A DNA stretch of 64,000 bases from Dugong dugon (GCA_030035585.1 CM057472.1:86859601-86923600); one strand, 5' to 3'. Shown: positions 1 through 10,700, numbered from the stretch's first letter. The notes: generated by a model from the sequence alone, not told the origin. Made by a program: numbers and translations.

Positions 1-219
1 AACCTTATCCCCAACCCTATCCCAAACTGTAACTTCAACTCTATTCCCAATCTTCTCTCCAACCCTATACCCAACCCTATCTCAAACTATAATCCCAAGC
101 CTATACCTAACCCAATCCCCAGCCATATCCCCAACCCTAACCCCAATTCTATCCTCAACCCTAACCCAAAATGTAACCTCAACCCTATTCTGAACCTTCT
201 CATTGACCCTATCCCCAGC
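1..219. repeat. Degenerate telomere-like CCCTAA array, left part
   Basis: Tandem C-rich units of 6-12 bp related to CCCTAA (aaccctatcccc, aaccctaacccc) alternate with a diverged unit caaactgtaac. Exact CCCTAA hexamers occur only a few times (near 136 and 157). The C-rich strand is the plus strand, the orientation expected at the left end of a chromosome, but the decay fits an interstitial or subtelomeric relic rather than a live telomere. The array resumes after the LTR that follows. Confidence 0.75.
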
Positions 220-723
220 TGTCATGGATTGAATTGTGTCCCCCCCAAAATATGTGTCAACTTGGTTAGGCCACGATTCCCAGTATTATGTGGTTGTCCT
301 CCACTTTGTGCTTGTAAATTCATGTTAAAGAGGATTAGGGTGGGATTGTAACACCCTTACTAAGGTCACATCCCTGATCCAATGTAAAGGGAGTTTCTTT
401 GGAGTGTGACCTTTTATCTTTCAAGAGATAAAAGGAAAGGGAAGCAAGCAGAGAGTGGGGACCTCCTACTGCCAGGAAAGCAGTGCTGGGAGAAGAGTGT
501 GTCGTTTGGACCTGGGGTTCCTGAGCGGAGAAGCTCCTAGACCAAGGAAAGATTGATGACAAGGACCTTCCTCCAGAGCCGACAGAGAGAGAAAGCCATC
601 CCCTGGCGTGGATGCCCTGAATTTGGGCTTGTGGCCTGCTAGACTGTGAGGGAATAGATTTCTCTTTATTAAAACAATCCACTTGTGGTATTTCTGTTAG
701 AGCAGTACTAGATAACTAAGACA
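220..723 (+). mobile_element. Solo LTR, MaLR/ERVL-like family A, copy 1
   Basis: About 504 bp beginning tgtcatggattgaattgtg and ending ctagataactaagaca, with TG...CA ends. Closely similar text occurs at 27762-28322 (plus), 23101-23579 (minus) and 61771-62312 (minus). It splits the telomere-like array. The flanking pentamers ccagc (215-219) and ctaac (724-728) differ by two transitions, consistent with an aged 5-bp duplication. The pairing of sequence start and end resembles MLT/MST LTRs, but I cannot assign a named family. Open frames here are not coding. Confidence 0.8.
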
Positions 724-800
724 CTAACCCTACCCCAAACTGTAATCCCAACCCTATCCCAAACTGTAACCCCAACCCTAACCTCAACCTCAACACCAAG
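724..800. repeat. Degenerate telomere-like array, right part
   Basis: Resumption of the units seen at 1-219 (aaccctaccccaaactgtaa, then accctaacctcaacctcaac). The caaactgtaa unit is shared by both halves, showing a single array was split by the LTR. Confidence 0.7.
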
Positions 801-875
801 CCAGTCCCATTCTAATAAGTACTATTATGTACCCACTGTGTGCTAGGTGCTGTGTTAGTGCCTTAGCTTTCTTCT
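801..875 (-). mobile_element. MIR fragment
   Basis: The text tactattatgtacccactgt followed by gtgctaggtgctgtg matches the antisense start of MIR. Only the 3' end of the SINE is left. Confidence 0.5.
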
Positions 876-1365
876 TTGTAGTAGGGATATACATCCAACC
901 CTAACTACCAAAACTTGTTAATCATGTGATGCATGAACACGATAAAGTCAACTTTGTAATGCATCTCTGGGATACAGGCTTGAAAGTGAGAAGAGATTGG
1001 AAAATAGATTCTCACTCAGAAGGTAATCCAGTGTGATCAGTGTCTGCCTTTGGTATAAGGAGCTACTCAGACACACAGAGAAACTTTCATTTACTAGTAC
1101 CAACTCCTGTTCCTTTCTCTTAGCTAAGTTCTATTGTAATAGGGTCTGTGTGAAGTTGGGGTGACCGGGGACAGGGGCATGGGTACCAAGCTCTGGAGAT
1201 GTCTTATCACAGAGAATGCAAGTTGTAGACCACTGTAAGCTGAAAATACATTGTCAGTATTTCCACTCACGTAGATCACATATGTTTCTACCAGTCTTGT
1301 CTCACATTTATAGCTGCATGATAAAAAAGAAAGCTTCCTGGTTTCTAGAAGGATTTCTCCAGAAT
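876..1365. other. No recognisable feature
   Basis: Unique-looking sequence. A single short ccaaccctaac at 896-906 echoes the telomere-like array but is too short to call. No open frame over 60 codons. Confidence 0.5.
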
Positions 1366-1722
1366 CATAGAGTGTTAGAACTGAAAGAGATGTGATTATT
1401 CTAGCCTGTTAGTTCTCAACTTTAAAAATCACTGATGCCTGGGTCTCATCCTAGCCCAACTGGGTCCAAATCTGGGGGATGAACCCAAGGCATTGGTATT
1501 TTTAGAAGTACCCCGTCCACCAGCATCACTGCCAATTAGTTCTAATGTGTAGCCAGGGTTGAAAATCACCAGTCTAGCCCAAACACCTCATTTTATAGAT
1601 GGAAAAAATGAGACTCAAAGAGATTAAGTGACTTTCATAAAATCAGACATACAGGGGCAAAGCCAGTACCCAACATCTCGTGACTCCTACCCTAGTGCTC
1701 TTGTAAAGACACCACACTTACA
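1366..1722. mobile_element. Ancient mammalian SINE-like element split by MER5A
   Basis: Left half has atcatagagtgttagaactg, right half has cacctcattttatagatgg then gagactcaaagagattaagt. Together they read as one old element with the tagaatgttagagctgg...acagatgaggaaactgag layout, interrupted at 1408-1572 by a MER5 copy. Confidence 0.55.
1408..1572. mobile_element. MER5-type hAT MITE with 8-bp TSD
   Basis: Ends tgttagttctcaac and gttgaaaatcaccag form the imperfect terminal inverted repeat of the cagtggttctcaa type. The host octamer tctagcct (1400-1407) is repeated as tctagccc (1573-1580), the 8-bp duplication expected of hAT transposition. Confidence 0.8.
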
Positions 1723-2394
1723 CTCATCTTGCTTCCTCAGATTTACCTCAAAGAACAATGGGACCATCAAGGAATCATCTTGAGTCCTCATGGTGAATCA
1801 TACTCCAGCTCAGCCCATGTGCAACTCTTCCTGCCCCCACCAGCTGAACGGTTTTCATTCCTCTCCTCTGGATAGCTCTTGCTCGGGGAAGTATGTACGC
1901 TGTGGTGGAAACAATTCCCTGCTAACCCATTTAGAACAATAAAGAAATAAATCCTAATCCACCAACCTTGACCAGACAGCCGAAGGTTGTGCTTGCTTGG
2001 TAGTGACCTTGTAAAGATGGATTATAACTTTAGGAAGTTGATTTTGTTTTGTTTTTTCCTCCTGGGCACTTAGAGTTCATATTCATCCAGGAGAGTTCTG
2101 GGAGTTGTGGGTCCAATGCTTATTAGCGTCTGCTTCATCTGCCTGTCTTTCTGCTCAACTCCCTTCTTTTCTCATTTTATAAAGGGTTTTAGATTTTTAG
2201 TGAATTTATACTAGAGGAATTGTTATTTTAAAGTAGGTGACTGAAATTCATGCTGAGTTTTGATTTGATGCATTTAGCAAGCATGGAAACCTCTGAAACA
2301 GCCGAGCCAGGCAGCATGTTACATTTCTTCTGTGTAGTGTTTCTTCTTTATTAGCCAGAGAGTGCACAGGGGATTCTGCCTTCATTAGGTCATT
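1723..2394. other. No recognisable feature
   Basis: Unique-looking, moderately AT-rich sequence with one short T-run (2044-2057). I see no repeat, exon or RNA gene. Confidence 0.5.
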
Positions 2395-2815
2395 CCTTCA
2401 ACTAATGTTTATAGACTCCTCCTAGGTCTAGGAAATTTGATTGACACTAAGGGAAAATTAAGGTGAATCTGACCTAGAACTTGACCTCAAGAAACTTAAA
2501 TCTAACCAGTAGAGAAGATGAATATCCCCAAGCCCCCATACCATACAAAATATGATTTTCCTTCAAGGTGCTACAGTAGGTGTTCAGGGATGAGTGAGAT
2601 TAATTCTGGTTGGGAGATGGGGCAAAGTTCCATGGATTATGTGACATTTTAGTTGAGCCTTGGAATATTGATGGGATTCAGATAGTCAGAAATGAGTGTA
2701 AGTCATGTGGGCAAGGGAATAAATAGCACAAGGTGTATGTGTGTGTGTATGTGTGTGTGTGGCTGGTCTTAATATGGTAGGCTGGAGGGAGCATCTGAAA
2801 AATTTTATGTATAGA
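2395..2815 (-). mobile_element. L2 LINE fragment
   Basis: Opens with cattccttcaactaatgttt and continues with aagaaacttaaatctaacc and the purine-rich text typical of antisense L2. It contains a short (GT)n run at 2731-2762. Confidence 0.6.
2731..2762. repeat. (GT)n microsatellite, interrupted
   Basis: Short GT dinucleotide run with single A interruptions, inside L2-derived sequence. Confidence 0.9.
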
Positions 2816-2819
2816 CCTC

Positions 2820-2893
2820 ATGGACTCTTAAGTGTTGAAATGGACTTTAAGTGACTATATGGCCCACTTCCTCAATTTTACAGATGAGGTGAT
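2820..2893. mobile_element. Ancient SINE-like fragment
   Basis: Same family as 1366-1722: tcttaagtgttgaaatgga then cttcctcaattttacagatg. It ends in (ATA)n next to a MIR. Confidence 0.4.
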
Positions 2894-2927
2894 AATAATA
2901 ATAATATTATATGACTTTACCTTTCAC

Positions 2928-3118
2928 TGCATGCTTTCTCTAGGCAGTTACTGAGCTATGTACTTTATGTGGATGTTCTCATTTATTCTTCACAACATCA
3001 CTTGGAGATAGGTCCTATTATTATATCCACTTTACAGTTGAGGAAATTAGGGCTCAGATATTAGAAAGCCAATAAGGGGCAGAGTTGGGACTTAAACTCA
3101 AGATTCTATTCTTTCAAC
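2928..3118 (-). mobile_element. MIR
   Basis: Antisense MIR core ctcatttattcttcacaac, then tccactttacagttgagg and cagagttgggacttaaact. Confidence 0.75.
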
Positions 3119-3184
3119 TTTCAGGTTTGTAACCTGGGTGAGGAGAGAGTAACGGTGTCATTATGAATGAAGAAGAGGTGATGC

Positions 3185-3245
3185 ATACGTTTTGGACATG
3201 TTGAATTTAGATGCCCCTGAGACCTCCAGAAGGAAAGGAGGGTTT
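3185..3245 (-). mobile_element. L2 fragment
   Basis: gttttggacatgttgaattt followed by agatgcccctgagacctcc is the antisense of the L2 reverse transcriptase region. Only about 60 bp remain. Confidence 0.55.
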
Positions 3246-4072
3246 AGAACTTAGGCAAGAAGTAATATGAAAGAAAAAGATTTGTTTCTGAAAGTTGTAT
3301 TCTAACACTGGCATATTCAAAACACTGGTCATGTTGACTTGCTCTGTGGAATTTCCAGAAGGGAATTCTAGCAGCTCACCCACCAAGGCTGCTCCTTGGT
3401 GTGTGTACAGTTTGCCAGACCCATCTTCCAAAGCTGTACTCAGGGTTTTTTGACATGTCTCTGGCTCCTCTCTCCTCCACAAGTGCCCTCAGTGCTGTCT
3501 GTGTTTATCTGAAGGGTTTGCAACTTGCTGTCCCATTGGTTGCTGGCTGCCAAGATTTGCCTCTGAGTGGTGTCAAGCTCTTCAGCATTGGCTTGAACAA
3601 ACTCTCCTGACCTGTGACCTCAACAGTGAAAAAGCCTCAGTGGGAGGGAGTTGGAGATGTCCAGCAAGTGCCTGGGGGAGGAAATAGTTTCTTTCAGGCA
3701 GGTGGGAAGGACAGAGGGAAGCAGGGAGCTTTGGTAGCCTGGGAAAGAAAGCTCTGTTACTTCAGGTTAAGAAGACAAGGTTAGTGAAAACACTGTCTGG
3801 TTTAAAGCAGTATCTTCTGCTAACCCCTCCTGCCCTGACCTCCTCTCCTAATACCTCCAGCTACAAGTCCCTTGTCATTTCCTGGCCTGGACTAGCAGTG
3901 TTATGGATCCAAGATTATTATTAGGTACCAGGAATGTCTGACTAATGGGGAGACTGAGGCAATAAGAAGTAGAAAAGATGTAGTCAAAGCCTTGCAGTTC
4001 ATGACTCAGAGCGCAGAACTCACAGTATCTGGTAAGAAAAGCCTTCAGGGAAAGGTTCTAAGAGTTGAAGTC
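3246..4072. other. No recognisable feature
   Basis: Unique-looking sequence of balanced composition. Open frames of 69-91 codons here overlap on both strands and have no recognisable protein similarity. Confidence 0.5.
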
Positions 4073-4665
4073 TGTGTTAGTCTTTTAAATCACGTAGGAA
4101 ATTATCACAAACTTTGTGGCTTAAAACAATACTCATTTATTCACTGTAGTTCTGTAGGTCAGAAGTCTAGGCAGGCTTAGATGGCTTCTCTGCCTAGGAT
4201 CTCAAGAGGCTAAAATCAAGGTGTTGGCCAGATAGGCTCTTATCTGCAGGCTCTGGGAAGGACCCACTTCCAAACTCCTTCAGGTTGTTGGCAGAATTCA
4301 GTTCCATGCAGTTGCAGGACTGAGGTCCTCATTTCTTTGCTATCTGTCAGCCAGAGCTGTTCTCAGCTCCTAAAGGCCACCCTTATTCCTTACCACATGG
4401 CCTCCTCCAGCTTCCTGGTGAGCAACGACTCATCAAACCATGCCCGTGCTTGGGAATTCTGACTTCCTCTTCTGCCATAGGCTGAAGACAACTCTGCCTT
4501 TAAAGTGGTCGAGTGATTAGAGTGGGCCCACTTGGATAATCTCCCCTTTGTCATATAAGTACCAGAATCATGAGAGTGAAAGCTCACCATATTCACAGGT
4601 TCCACCCACACTTAACTCAAGGGTGAGGGTCACTGGGGGTTATTCTTCAAATTCTGAATATGGCA
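4073..4665 (-). mobile_element. MLT1-type MaLR LTR
   Basis: Antisense LTR: tgtgttagtcttttaaatca, acttt-gtggcttaaaacaa, ctcatttattcactgtag, then the internal accacatggcctcctccag block. The far end near ggtcactgggggttattctt is diverged, so the right border is approximate. Confidence 0.7.
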
Positions 4666-5265
4666 GTCCCTTAGTCAGGGACATTGCCCAGTGTTTGAGA
4701 TGAGGACAGCCATGAGGAGTGAAAAAGAGGTCATTGGAGACCTTGGCGAGAACATCTGCAGTGGAATGGAGGGGTGAGAGCCGTGATACAGTGACTGATG
4801 AGTGAACAGGAAGTGGAAAAAAGTGGAGAAACTGCTCCACTCAGGAAGTGGCTGTGGGAAAGAGGAGGCCAGGTGGTGATAAGGGAGGGAAACAGGTTGA
4901 ATAACTGTTTTACTAAAATGCAAGAGACCTGAGCTTGTTTGTTGTCAGGAAATAACCAGTAGAGGGACTTGTGGCTGTCTAAAGCCTCAGGCTGTTTCTG
5001 ATGGTCGACATGCTGCCTTCTGTGAAAACTTGACATAGTACCCTGTAGGGGATTTTATAGAACTCCTCATGTTATTAAATGGCCTTTGCAAATAGATGTG
5101 TATGCAGTCTCGCTAAGTTATAGTTACTTTAGAGACCCATGTTTGCTTACTTGTGACTGTAAATCTCAGTCTTAATATCAGAGAAATGCATTTCAATTTA
5201 TTCTCTTTCTTGATTCCTTTAAACTTTCATGTGATTCTCTTGGAAAGAAAGGTTTGCTGAACCTT
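4666..5265. other. No recognisable feature
   Basis: Unique-looking. Several overlapping minus-strand open frames of 66-101 codons (4640-5036) share no recognisable motif and are probably chance. Confidence 0.45.
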
Positions 5266-5478
5266 AGTAATAGTACTAGCCATTGATTGAGGGTCTACTG
5301 TATGACAGGCCCGGTGCTGAGTGTGCACACATATTATATCTAATCCTCCTTCTACAAGGCAAGATCCTTACCTTCATTATGAAGATGGGAAAACTGAGGC
5401 TGAGAAGGGCTTCAGAGCCCTGACCATGATTACAGAACTAGTAAGTATTGATGTTCTGTCTACCGCACTGCCTTGGAT
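5266..5478 (-). mobile_element. MIR
   Basis: gattgagggtctactgtatg, gacaggcccggtgctgagtg, and gaagatgggaaaactgaggc in the expected order and spacing. Confidence 0.8.
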
Positions 5479-5480
5479 TA

Positions 5481-6215
5481 GTTGTTACACTCACATCAAG
5501 CCCTCTCTTCTGTAGTTTGGCAAGTTTCTTCTCTTTGAAAGAGTTAACTATTTCCCTAGGATGCACTTAGAGCAGTAAAAGAAAGCCATCGTGTTCACCT
5601 TCTGTTTCCCTCCCAGTCCCAACGTGCTGGGCTCCCCAGCTCAGCCATTTGAAAACTGACTCAATGAAAAATTTTCATCTTCACCCAAAATAATTCATTG
5701 CTGAGGAAAGAACGATATGGAGACATTTCAGCCAGAGTGACTTTTTCCAAAGGTCACACATGCCAATGCCCAGGGGTTTGTGATGGACATGATGCCCAAG
5801 GCCCATTGTCACATTTTCTTCCCTTTCTGGATGCATTTCATCATCAAAGGGCTTGCAAGACTCCATCTGCTGACATATAGTGGTCCGTTCTCCAAAATGG
5901 TCACCTGTTTTCATTTTCAGGGGGAATTATGTATCTGAGAAGGGAACATTTCAAAGGAGCATGACAGGAGTGAGAACCCAGAGCAATGGGAATTTAGGGT
6001 TGTGAAGGGGAGAACAGCAGGCGTGGCCACCCGGCTTTGTGGGCTTGAAAAGCAATGAACTCTGCCAGGGATGAGAATGGGCTGGGGAAAGATACAGAGA
6101 GAAAAATCAGGAATTAACTAGATTTGGGAGGAAGCATAGGAGTTTGTGGGCATCTCAAGTATAGGCAAGATACAAAGATTTGAAAGTCAGTGCTTGTTGT
6201 GCCAGGTGATTCAGT
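5481..6215. other. No recognisable feature
   Basis: Unique-looking. The stretch 5945-6130 is purine-rich and could be a very diverged antisense L2, but I cannot align it with confidence. Confidence 0.4.
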
Positions 6216-6227
6216 TCTAATGATATT

Positions 6228-6460
6228 AATGATGATAATATAGTAGTCAACACAAGCACTTACGTGTTACTTGCTATATCCAGGGCCTGTTCTAAGTACA
6301 TTAAATATATTAACTCATCTATTCTTCAAAACAACAACATGGGGTGGGTGTTATTATTCTTGTTTTAAGTATGAGGAAACTGAAGCACAAGGAGGCCAGT
6401 TATTATGCTAAAGATCCCTCAACTAGCAGAATCAGGATTTTATTCCAGCAGTCTCCCTCT
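6228..6460 (-). mobile_element. MIR
   Basis: gcacttacgtgttacttgct, gttctaagtacattaaatat, and gtatgaggaaactgaagcac; nearly full length. Confidence 0.8.
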
Positions 6461-6464
6461 AAAG

Positions 6465-6678
6465 CAGAGCTGTCCAATAGAACTTTGTGCAATAATGGAA
6501 ATATTCTATATTTGCACTTCCAGTATAGTAGCCACCAATCACTTGTGGCTACCGGGCGGTTGAAATGTGGCTAGTGCAACTGATCAGCTAAATTTTTAAT
6601 AATAATATTTAACTTTAATTATGCTATTTAAATTTAAATAAGGACAAGTAGCTAGTGGCTACTGTATTGGGCAGGTAG
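6465..6678 (+). mobile_element. MER1-type hAT MITE
   Basis: Starts cagagctgtccaatagaact and ends gtggctactgtattgggcag, with the inner block gttgaaatgtggctagtgca. This matches the MER1/Charlie layout with an internal deletion. Confidence 0.7.
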
Positions 6679-6763
6679 AGTCTGCTTAACTGTACACTGC
6701 TGCCTTTCAAACTGGGTAGTGTAGACTTGATTCTGTCATAACAGCACTACTACTAATAATATC

Positions 6764-6971
6764 AAAAACCAGACCAGTTGCCATCGAGTTGATTCCGACT
6801 CATGATGACCCTATGTGTGTAAGAGTAGAACAGTGCTCCACATGTTTTTCAGTGACTGATTTTTAGAAATAGGTTGCAAGGCCTTTCTTCTGAGGCACCT
6901 GTGGGTGGGCTCAAACCACCAACCTGTCAGTTAGCAGTGAGTGCATTAACCGTTTGCACTACCCAGGGACT
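6764..6971 (-). mobile_element. Afrotherian SINE (RTE-tailed)
   Basis: Antisense copy: ttgccatcgagttgattccg near the tail and ttgcactacccagggact at the head. The octamer actaataa flanks it (6752-6759 and 6974-6981), a probable TSD. Confidence 0.85.
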
Positions 6972-6982
6972 ACACTAATAAC

Positions 6983-7495
6983 CCCATGGAAATAATAGCT
7001 TCCATTTATTGAGCTCTTCCTGTGTGCAGAGCAGCAGGCTAAGTGCTTCCTGTGGGTTATTTCATATGATCTCCTTGACAGCCTTGTAGGTGGTGGCTAA
7101 GAGCATAGACTCTAGATCCAAACTGCCTGAGTTCAAAACCCAACTCTGCCACTTGTTAATATTTCAACCTTAGGCAAATTACTTATCTGCTTGCTCTGTG
7201 CCTCAGTTTCCTCATTCTGAAAATGGAGTAAATGATAGTATATCCACTTCATATGATTGTTACGATGATTACAACGGTTTATACATTTAAAGTGGGTAGC
7301 ATAGTTTCTGACATGTGACACGTTTTTAGTACATGGGGAGTATTGTTGTTATTACCCTCATACTTTAGATGAAGAAAACAAGGTACAGAGAGGTAAAGTA
7401 TCATGCTGAAAGTCACAGCTACCTGTGGAAGAGTTGGCATTCAACCCACAGGTAGCTGATTTCAAAGTCAAGGCTATTAACAACTATACTGTAGT
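6983..7495 (-). mobile_element. MIR (host), split by a second MIR
   Basis: Left part 6983-7087 (tccatttattgagctcttcc to gccttgtaggtggtgg) and right part about 7333-7495 (gttattaccctcatacttta to caaagtcaaggctatt) are contiguous in the MIR consensus. The middle is a MIR in the opposite orientation. Confidence 0.75.
7088..7332 (+). mobile_element. MIR inserted into a MIR
   Basis: Sense copy: ctaagagcatagactctag, tgcctgagttcaaaacccaa, cctcagtttcctcattctga, and gattgttacgatgattacaa. It lies within the minus-strand copy that flanks it on both sides. Confidence 0.8.
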
Positions 7496-7504
7496 TTCTG
7501 TCCA

Positions 7505-7690
7505 GAATTTCTAAAGTATAATTTGTGGAGAACTGGTATTAAAACATCCCAGAGTGCCCACGAAAAATATAGTCTCCTAGCTCTCCGAGAACTACTGAAT
7601 TAAGCTGTTCAGGGCTGAGACCCAGGAATCTACAGTTTAACCAGTTCTCCCGGTGATTTTTAAGTACACCGTAATCAATGAGAAACCACT
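7505..7690. mobile_element. MER5-like MITE
   Basis: gagacccaggaatctacag, cagttctcccggtgattttt and gagaaaccactga follow the MER5 layout; the left end is poorly kept. Confidence 0.45.
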
Positions 7691-7929
7691 GAAAGAATTT
7701 TAATGGGGAGGGAGATAGATAGGGGCAGATTTTGAAGTGTCTTGATCTTGCTGGTTGCCAGTGTTGACGATGAATGTGATGAAAAAGAGACCTGGGGATG
7801 GGAAATGGGAGCGCTTGGGTCAGTGGCAGGGTGGACAGGGAGGGAGGGACAGATCCTATGGATATTTTGCAGGTAATACTGACAGGATAATGCTCCACTG
7901 CTATTTATAAGGTTTTCACTGGCTAGTTG

Positions 7930-8308
7930 ACCAAAGAAGAATTGATGCCTTTGAATTGTGGTGGTGGTGAAGAATATTGAATACGCTATGGACTGCCAAA
8001 AGAACGAATAAATTTGTCTTGGAAGAAGTACAACCAGAATGCTCCCTAGAAGCGAGGATGGCGAGACTACGTCTCACATATGTTTTCAGGAGGGACCAGT
8101 CCCTGGAGAAGGACATCATGCTTGGTAGATTGCCAGCAAAAAAGAGGAAGACCCTCAATAAGATTGATTGACACAGTGGCTGCAACAGTGGGCTCAAGCA
8201 TAACAATGACTGTGAGGATGGTATAGGACCCGGCAGTGTTTCATTCTGTTGTTCGTGGGGTTGCTATGAGTCAGAACCAACTTGGAGGATCCTAACAACA
8301 ACAACAAT
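7930..8308 (+). mobile_element. RTE (BovB-like) LINE, 3' end
   Basis: Sense 3' terminus: gaagaatattgaatacgct, tggactgccaaaagaacg, gagaaggacatcatgcttgg, and the tail gttgctatgagtcagaacca ending in acaacaacaac. It encodes the C-terminal region of the RTE protein (for example LEARMARLRLTYV and RDQSLEKDIMLG) with breaks. It is 5'-truncated and lies inside the L2. Confidence 0.9.
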
Positions 8309-8792
8309 TGACAGGACATGGTGGCTTACTAGAAATAGAGGAGCAGAGGATTGGGGAATCGAGAATGATCCTGAAGTTTCTATTTACACCACCTGAGTGG
8401 GTAGTGATATTACTACCCAAGATGGAGAATATATCATGGGAAGAAGATTCAGATATATCAGAGGACTTCTTAGAACACCCAGATGGAGATGTCCATTAAA
8501 AGTTGGACATTTGGGCTTGAGTTCAAAAGAGAAATATAGAGCAGAGATAAAGTTTAGCATCCCATCAGCGCTAAAGATGGTAGTTGATCCATAAGAACGG
8601 ATGAAATTGTCCTAGAGAAACCTTGTTACAAGGCTCACCAGCTCAAATATCTGCTAAGGGTAGGAGGGGAAATGAAAGTGTTGAGTGGCCTGGTGTAAGA
8701 GAACAGATGCTTTTATTGCAATCAATCAATCACCTGCCCAGTTACACCACCTTTGAAAACACTCTATGAGTCAAATAAAAGTGCCCTAAACA

Positions 8793-9699
8793 AAAAAAAA
8801 GAAGACCAGATTTACTGGTCTAGAGAAACCTCGAGAGTGTGGCCCCCAGACACCCTTTCAGCTCAGAGGTGAAGTTACCTTCGAGGTTCGATGTTAAGCC
8901 TGGGAATGGACAGCCCAGTAAAACTAAATGGGACTAACGAGGTACAGGAGTCCGGTGACAAGGGCCAGAAGGCAGAGGGAGAGTAGGAAACTGATGATAA
9001 GGAACACAAATTGAATAAGGACACTGTCGATGTATTGTGAGATTGTTGACCACTGCTATAGGGCAACATTTGTAGTAACTATTAAATGGGAGGCTGTTTT
9101 GTCCTGTAAGCCTTCATCTTGGGCGAGAATGGCAGCACAATTGGAAGAGCATAGTCAATATCACTTAAATGTGGAAGTAAAAAGTTTTGAAATGGTGTTT
9201 AAATGAAATAAAATTAAAAAAATAAAAATAAAAATAAACAAATGAGACTAAAGAGGTACAATAGTCCACTGACAAGGTCCAGAAGACAGAAGGGGACAAG
9301 GAAGTCCCCTGGTGATAGGGAACACAAGGTGGAGTAAGGATATTCTTGATGTGCTGGGAGATTGTTAACCATTGTCATAGGGCAACATGTGTAGTAACTG
9401 TTAAATGAGAAACTATTTTGTTCTGTAAGCCTTCATCTTAAGTGAGAATAACGCACAGCCTGAAGAGCGTAGTCAATGTCACTGAACTGTGGATGTAGAA
9501 ATTTTTGAAACGGTGTATCTTTGGCCATCTGTAATTTTCATCAAAAAAAAAAAAAAAAGGTTGAGAATTTAGAGGCTTAATACGTTGTGGGGTTGTTAAC
9601 CAATGTCATAGAACAACATGTGTACTACTATTTCATGAGAAACTATTTGCTCTGTAAGCTTTCACCTGAAGTACAATAAAATATATATATATAAAAAAA
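8793..9699 (+). mobile_element. Composite L1 3' end: three tandem partial 3'UTRs
   Basis: Copy 1 (about 8801-9236) has accagatttactggtctaga through to an A-rich tail. Copy 2 (9238-9556) restarts at aaatgagactaaagaggtac and ends in A16. Copy 3 (9558-9699) restarts at ttgtggggttgttaaccaat and ends in a TA/A tail. All three are the 3'UTR also found at 41352-43377 and 61298-61671. One 16-bp duplication, aaaagtgccctaaaca, flanks the whole block at 8777-8792 and 9700-9715. Confidence 0.85.
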
Positions 9700-10465
9700 A
9701 AAAGTGCCCTAAACATTTAGCCTCAGCCCACCTGGTAGCCTTCACCTACTGAGGGCACCTGTGTGCAGCCCAGGCCAGAATGGAGGAGCACCGAGGCGCA
9801 CTCCTGGGGACAGCAACATTTAAGGGGCAGAACGAAGAGCCAGTGAAAGAGGCAGAGGAAAAGCAGATCAAGAGGAGGATTGAGACCTAGGATGGAGCAG
9901 CATCCAGGAGGCCATGGGAAGGGAGGATTTCAGTGAGGGATTGTCAGCAATGCCAGACACTACTGAGAACTTGGGCTGAAGACTGGAGGGAGGTATCTGG
10001 GAGGGACGTGTGTGGTGTCTTTTGCCATCAGTAGAGTGATGGGGGAGTGCAAGCCAGAGGGATAATTGAAAGGTGAGGTAGTGCTGGCAAGGAATCTAGA
10101 TTACCCTCTTCAGATGGGAAAGGAAGAGGGAGGTTGCTGGCTTGAGGGGGAGACAGGGTTGACCAAGGGTTTGCTTGTAGGATGACTGAGGCTTAAACAT
10201 GTTTGTAGGGAGAGGCGACGTGGAGACAGTGGAATAGAAGACTCTAAAGACAATAAAAAGAGGAGATGATTTTTGCATCAAAGCCCTAGAGGAAGGAGAA
10301 AGGGTTATATCTTGGAAAAAACTGGAGTACCTCTTTGAGTTAGGAGGAAAAGATAAGAAAATCTTAGAGATAGTTAGGTGGCAAGAATTCATACCTAGAA
10401 TTCTTTGAAGTGTAAATCTAGGCCACATGGGTGAGGAATAAGGATAAACATGGTAAAATCTATAC

Positions 10466-10700
10466 AACACGTTGAGTGCCTACTTCTCTGTGTCAGGCGT
10501 TGTTTTGGTGCTGCTCAGGACTTAGCTTCTTTAATTTTAAGAGGTCAGTGTTATTGGTGTGCCCATTTTACAACCAACAAAACTGATTCACAGAGAAGTT
10601 AATTGCCTGAGGTCACACAGCTAGTAAGTGGGTGAGCTGGGGTTTGACTCTAGGAAGACTGAGTTCAAAGCCTGTTCTTTTAACCACTGTACAGTATGAT
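10466..10700 (-). mobile_element. MIR
   Basis: gttgagtgcctacttctctg, gtgcccattttacaaccaac and ggtcacacagctagtaagtg are all present; near full length. Confidence 0.85.

Larger units (their letters stand above)
7695..10460 (-). mobile_element. Long antisense L2 LINE, twice interrupted
   Basis: Three segments share the antisense L2 reverse-transcriptase text: 7695-7929, 8309-8776 (acccagatggagatgtccat, then agttggacatttgggcttg) and 9716-10460 (ctcctggggacagcaacatt, taaggggcagaacg). An RTE and a composite L1 separate them. The host must be older than both. It is the longest ancient LINE in the window and has no intact frame. Confidence 0.7.

Noticed and set aside
1-219. A live telomere at the left end
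   Set aside because: Too few exact CCCTAA units and too much decay; the LTR split shows it is old.
335-682. 115-codon minus frame similar to the 120-codon minus frame at 27919-28281
   Set aside because: Similarity comes from two copies of the same solo LTR. LTRs are non-coding and the frames differ by indels.
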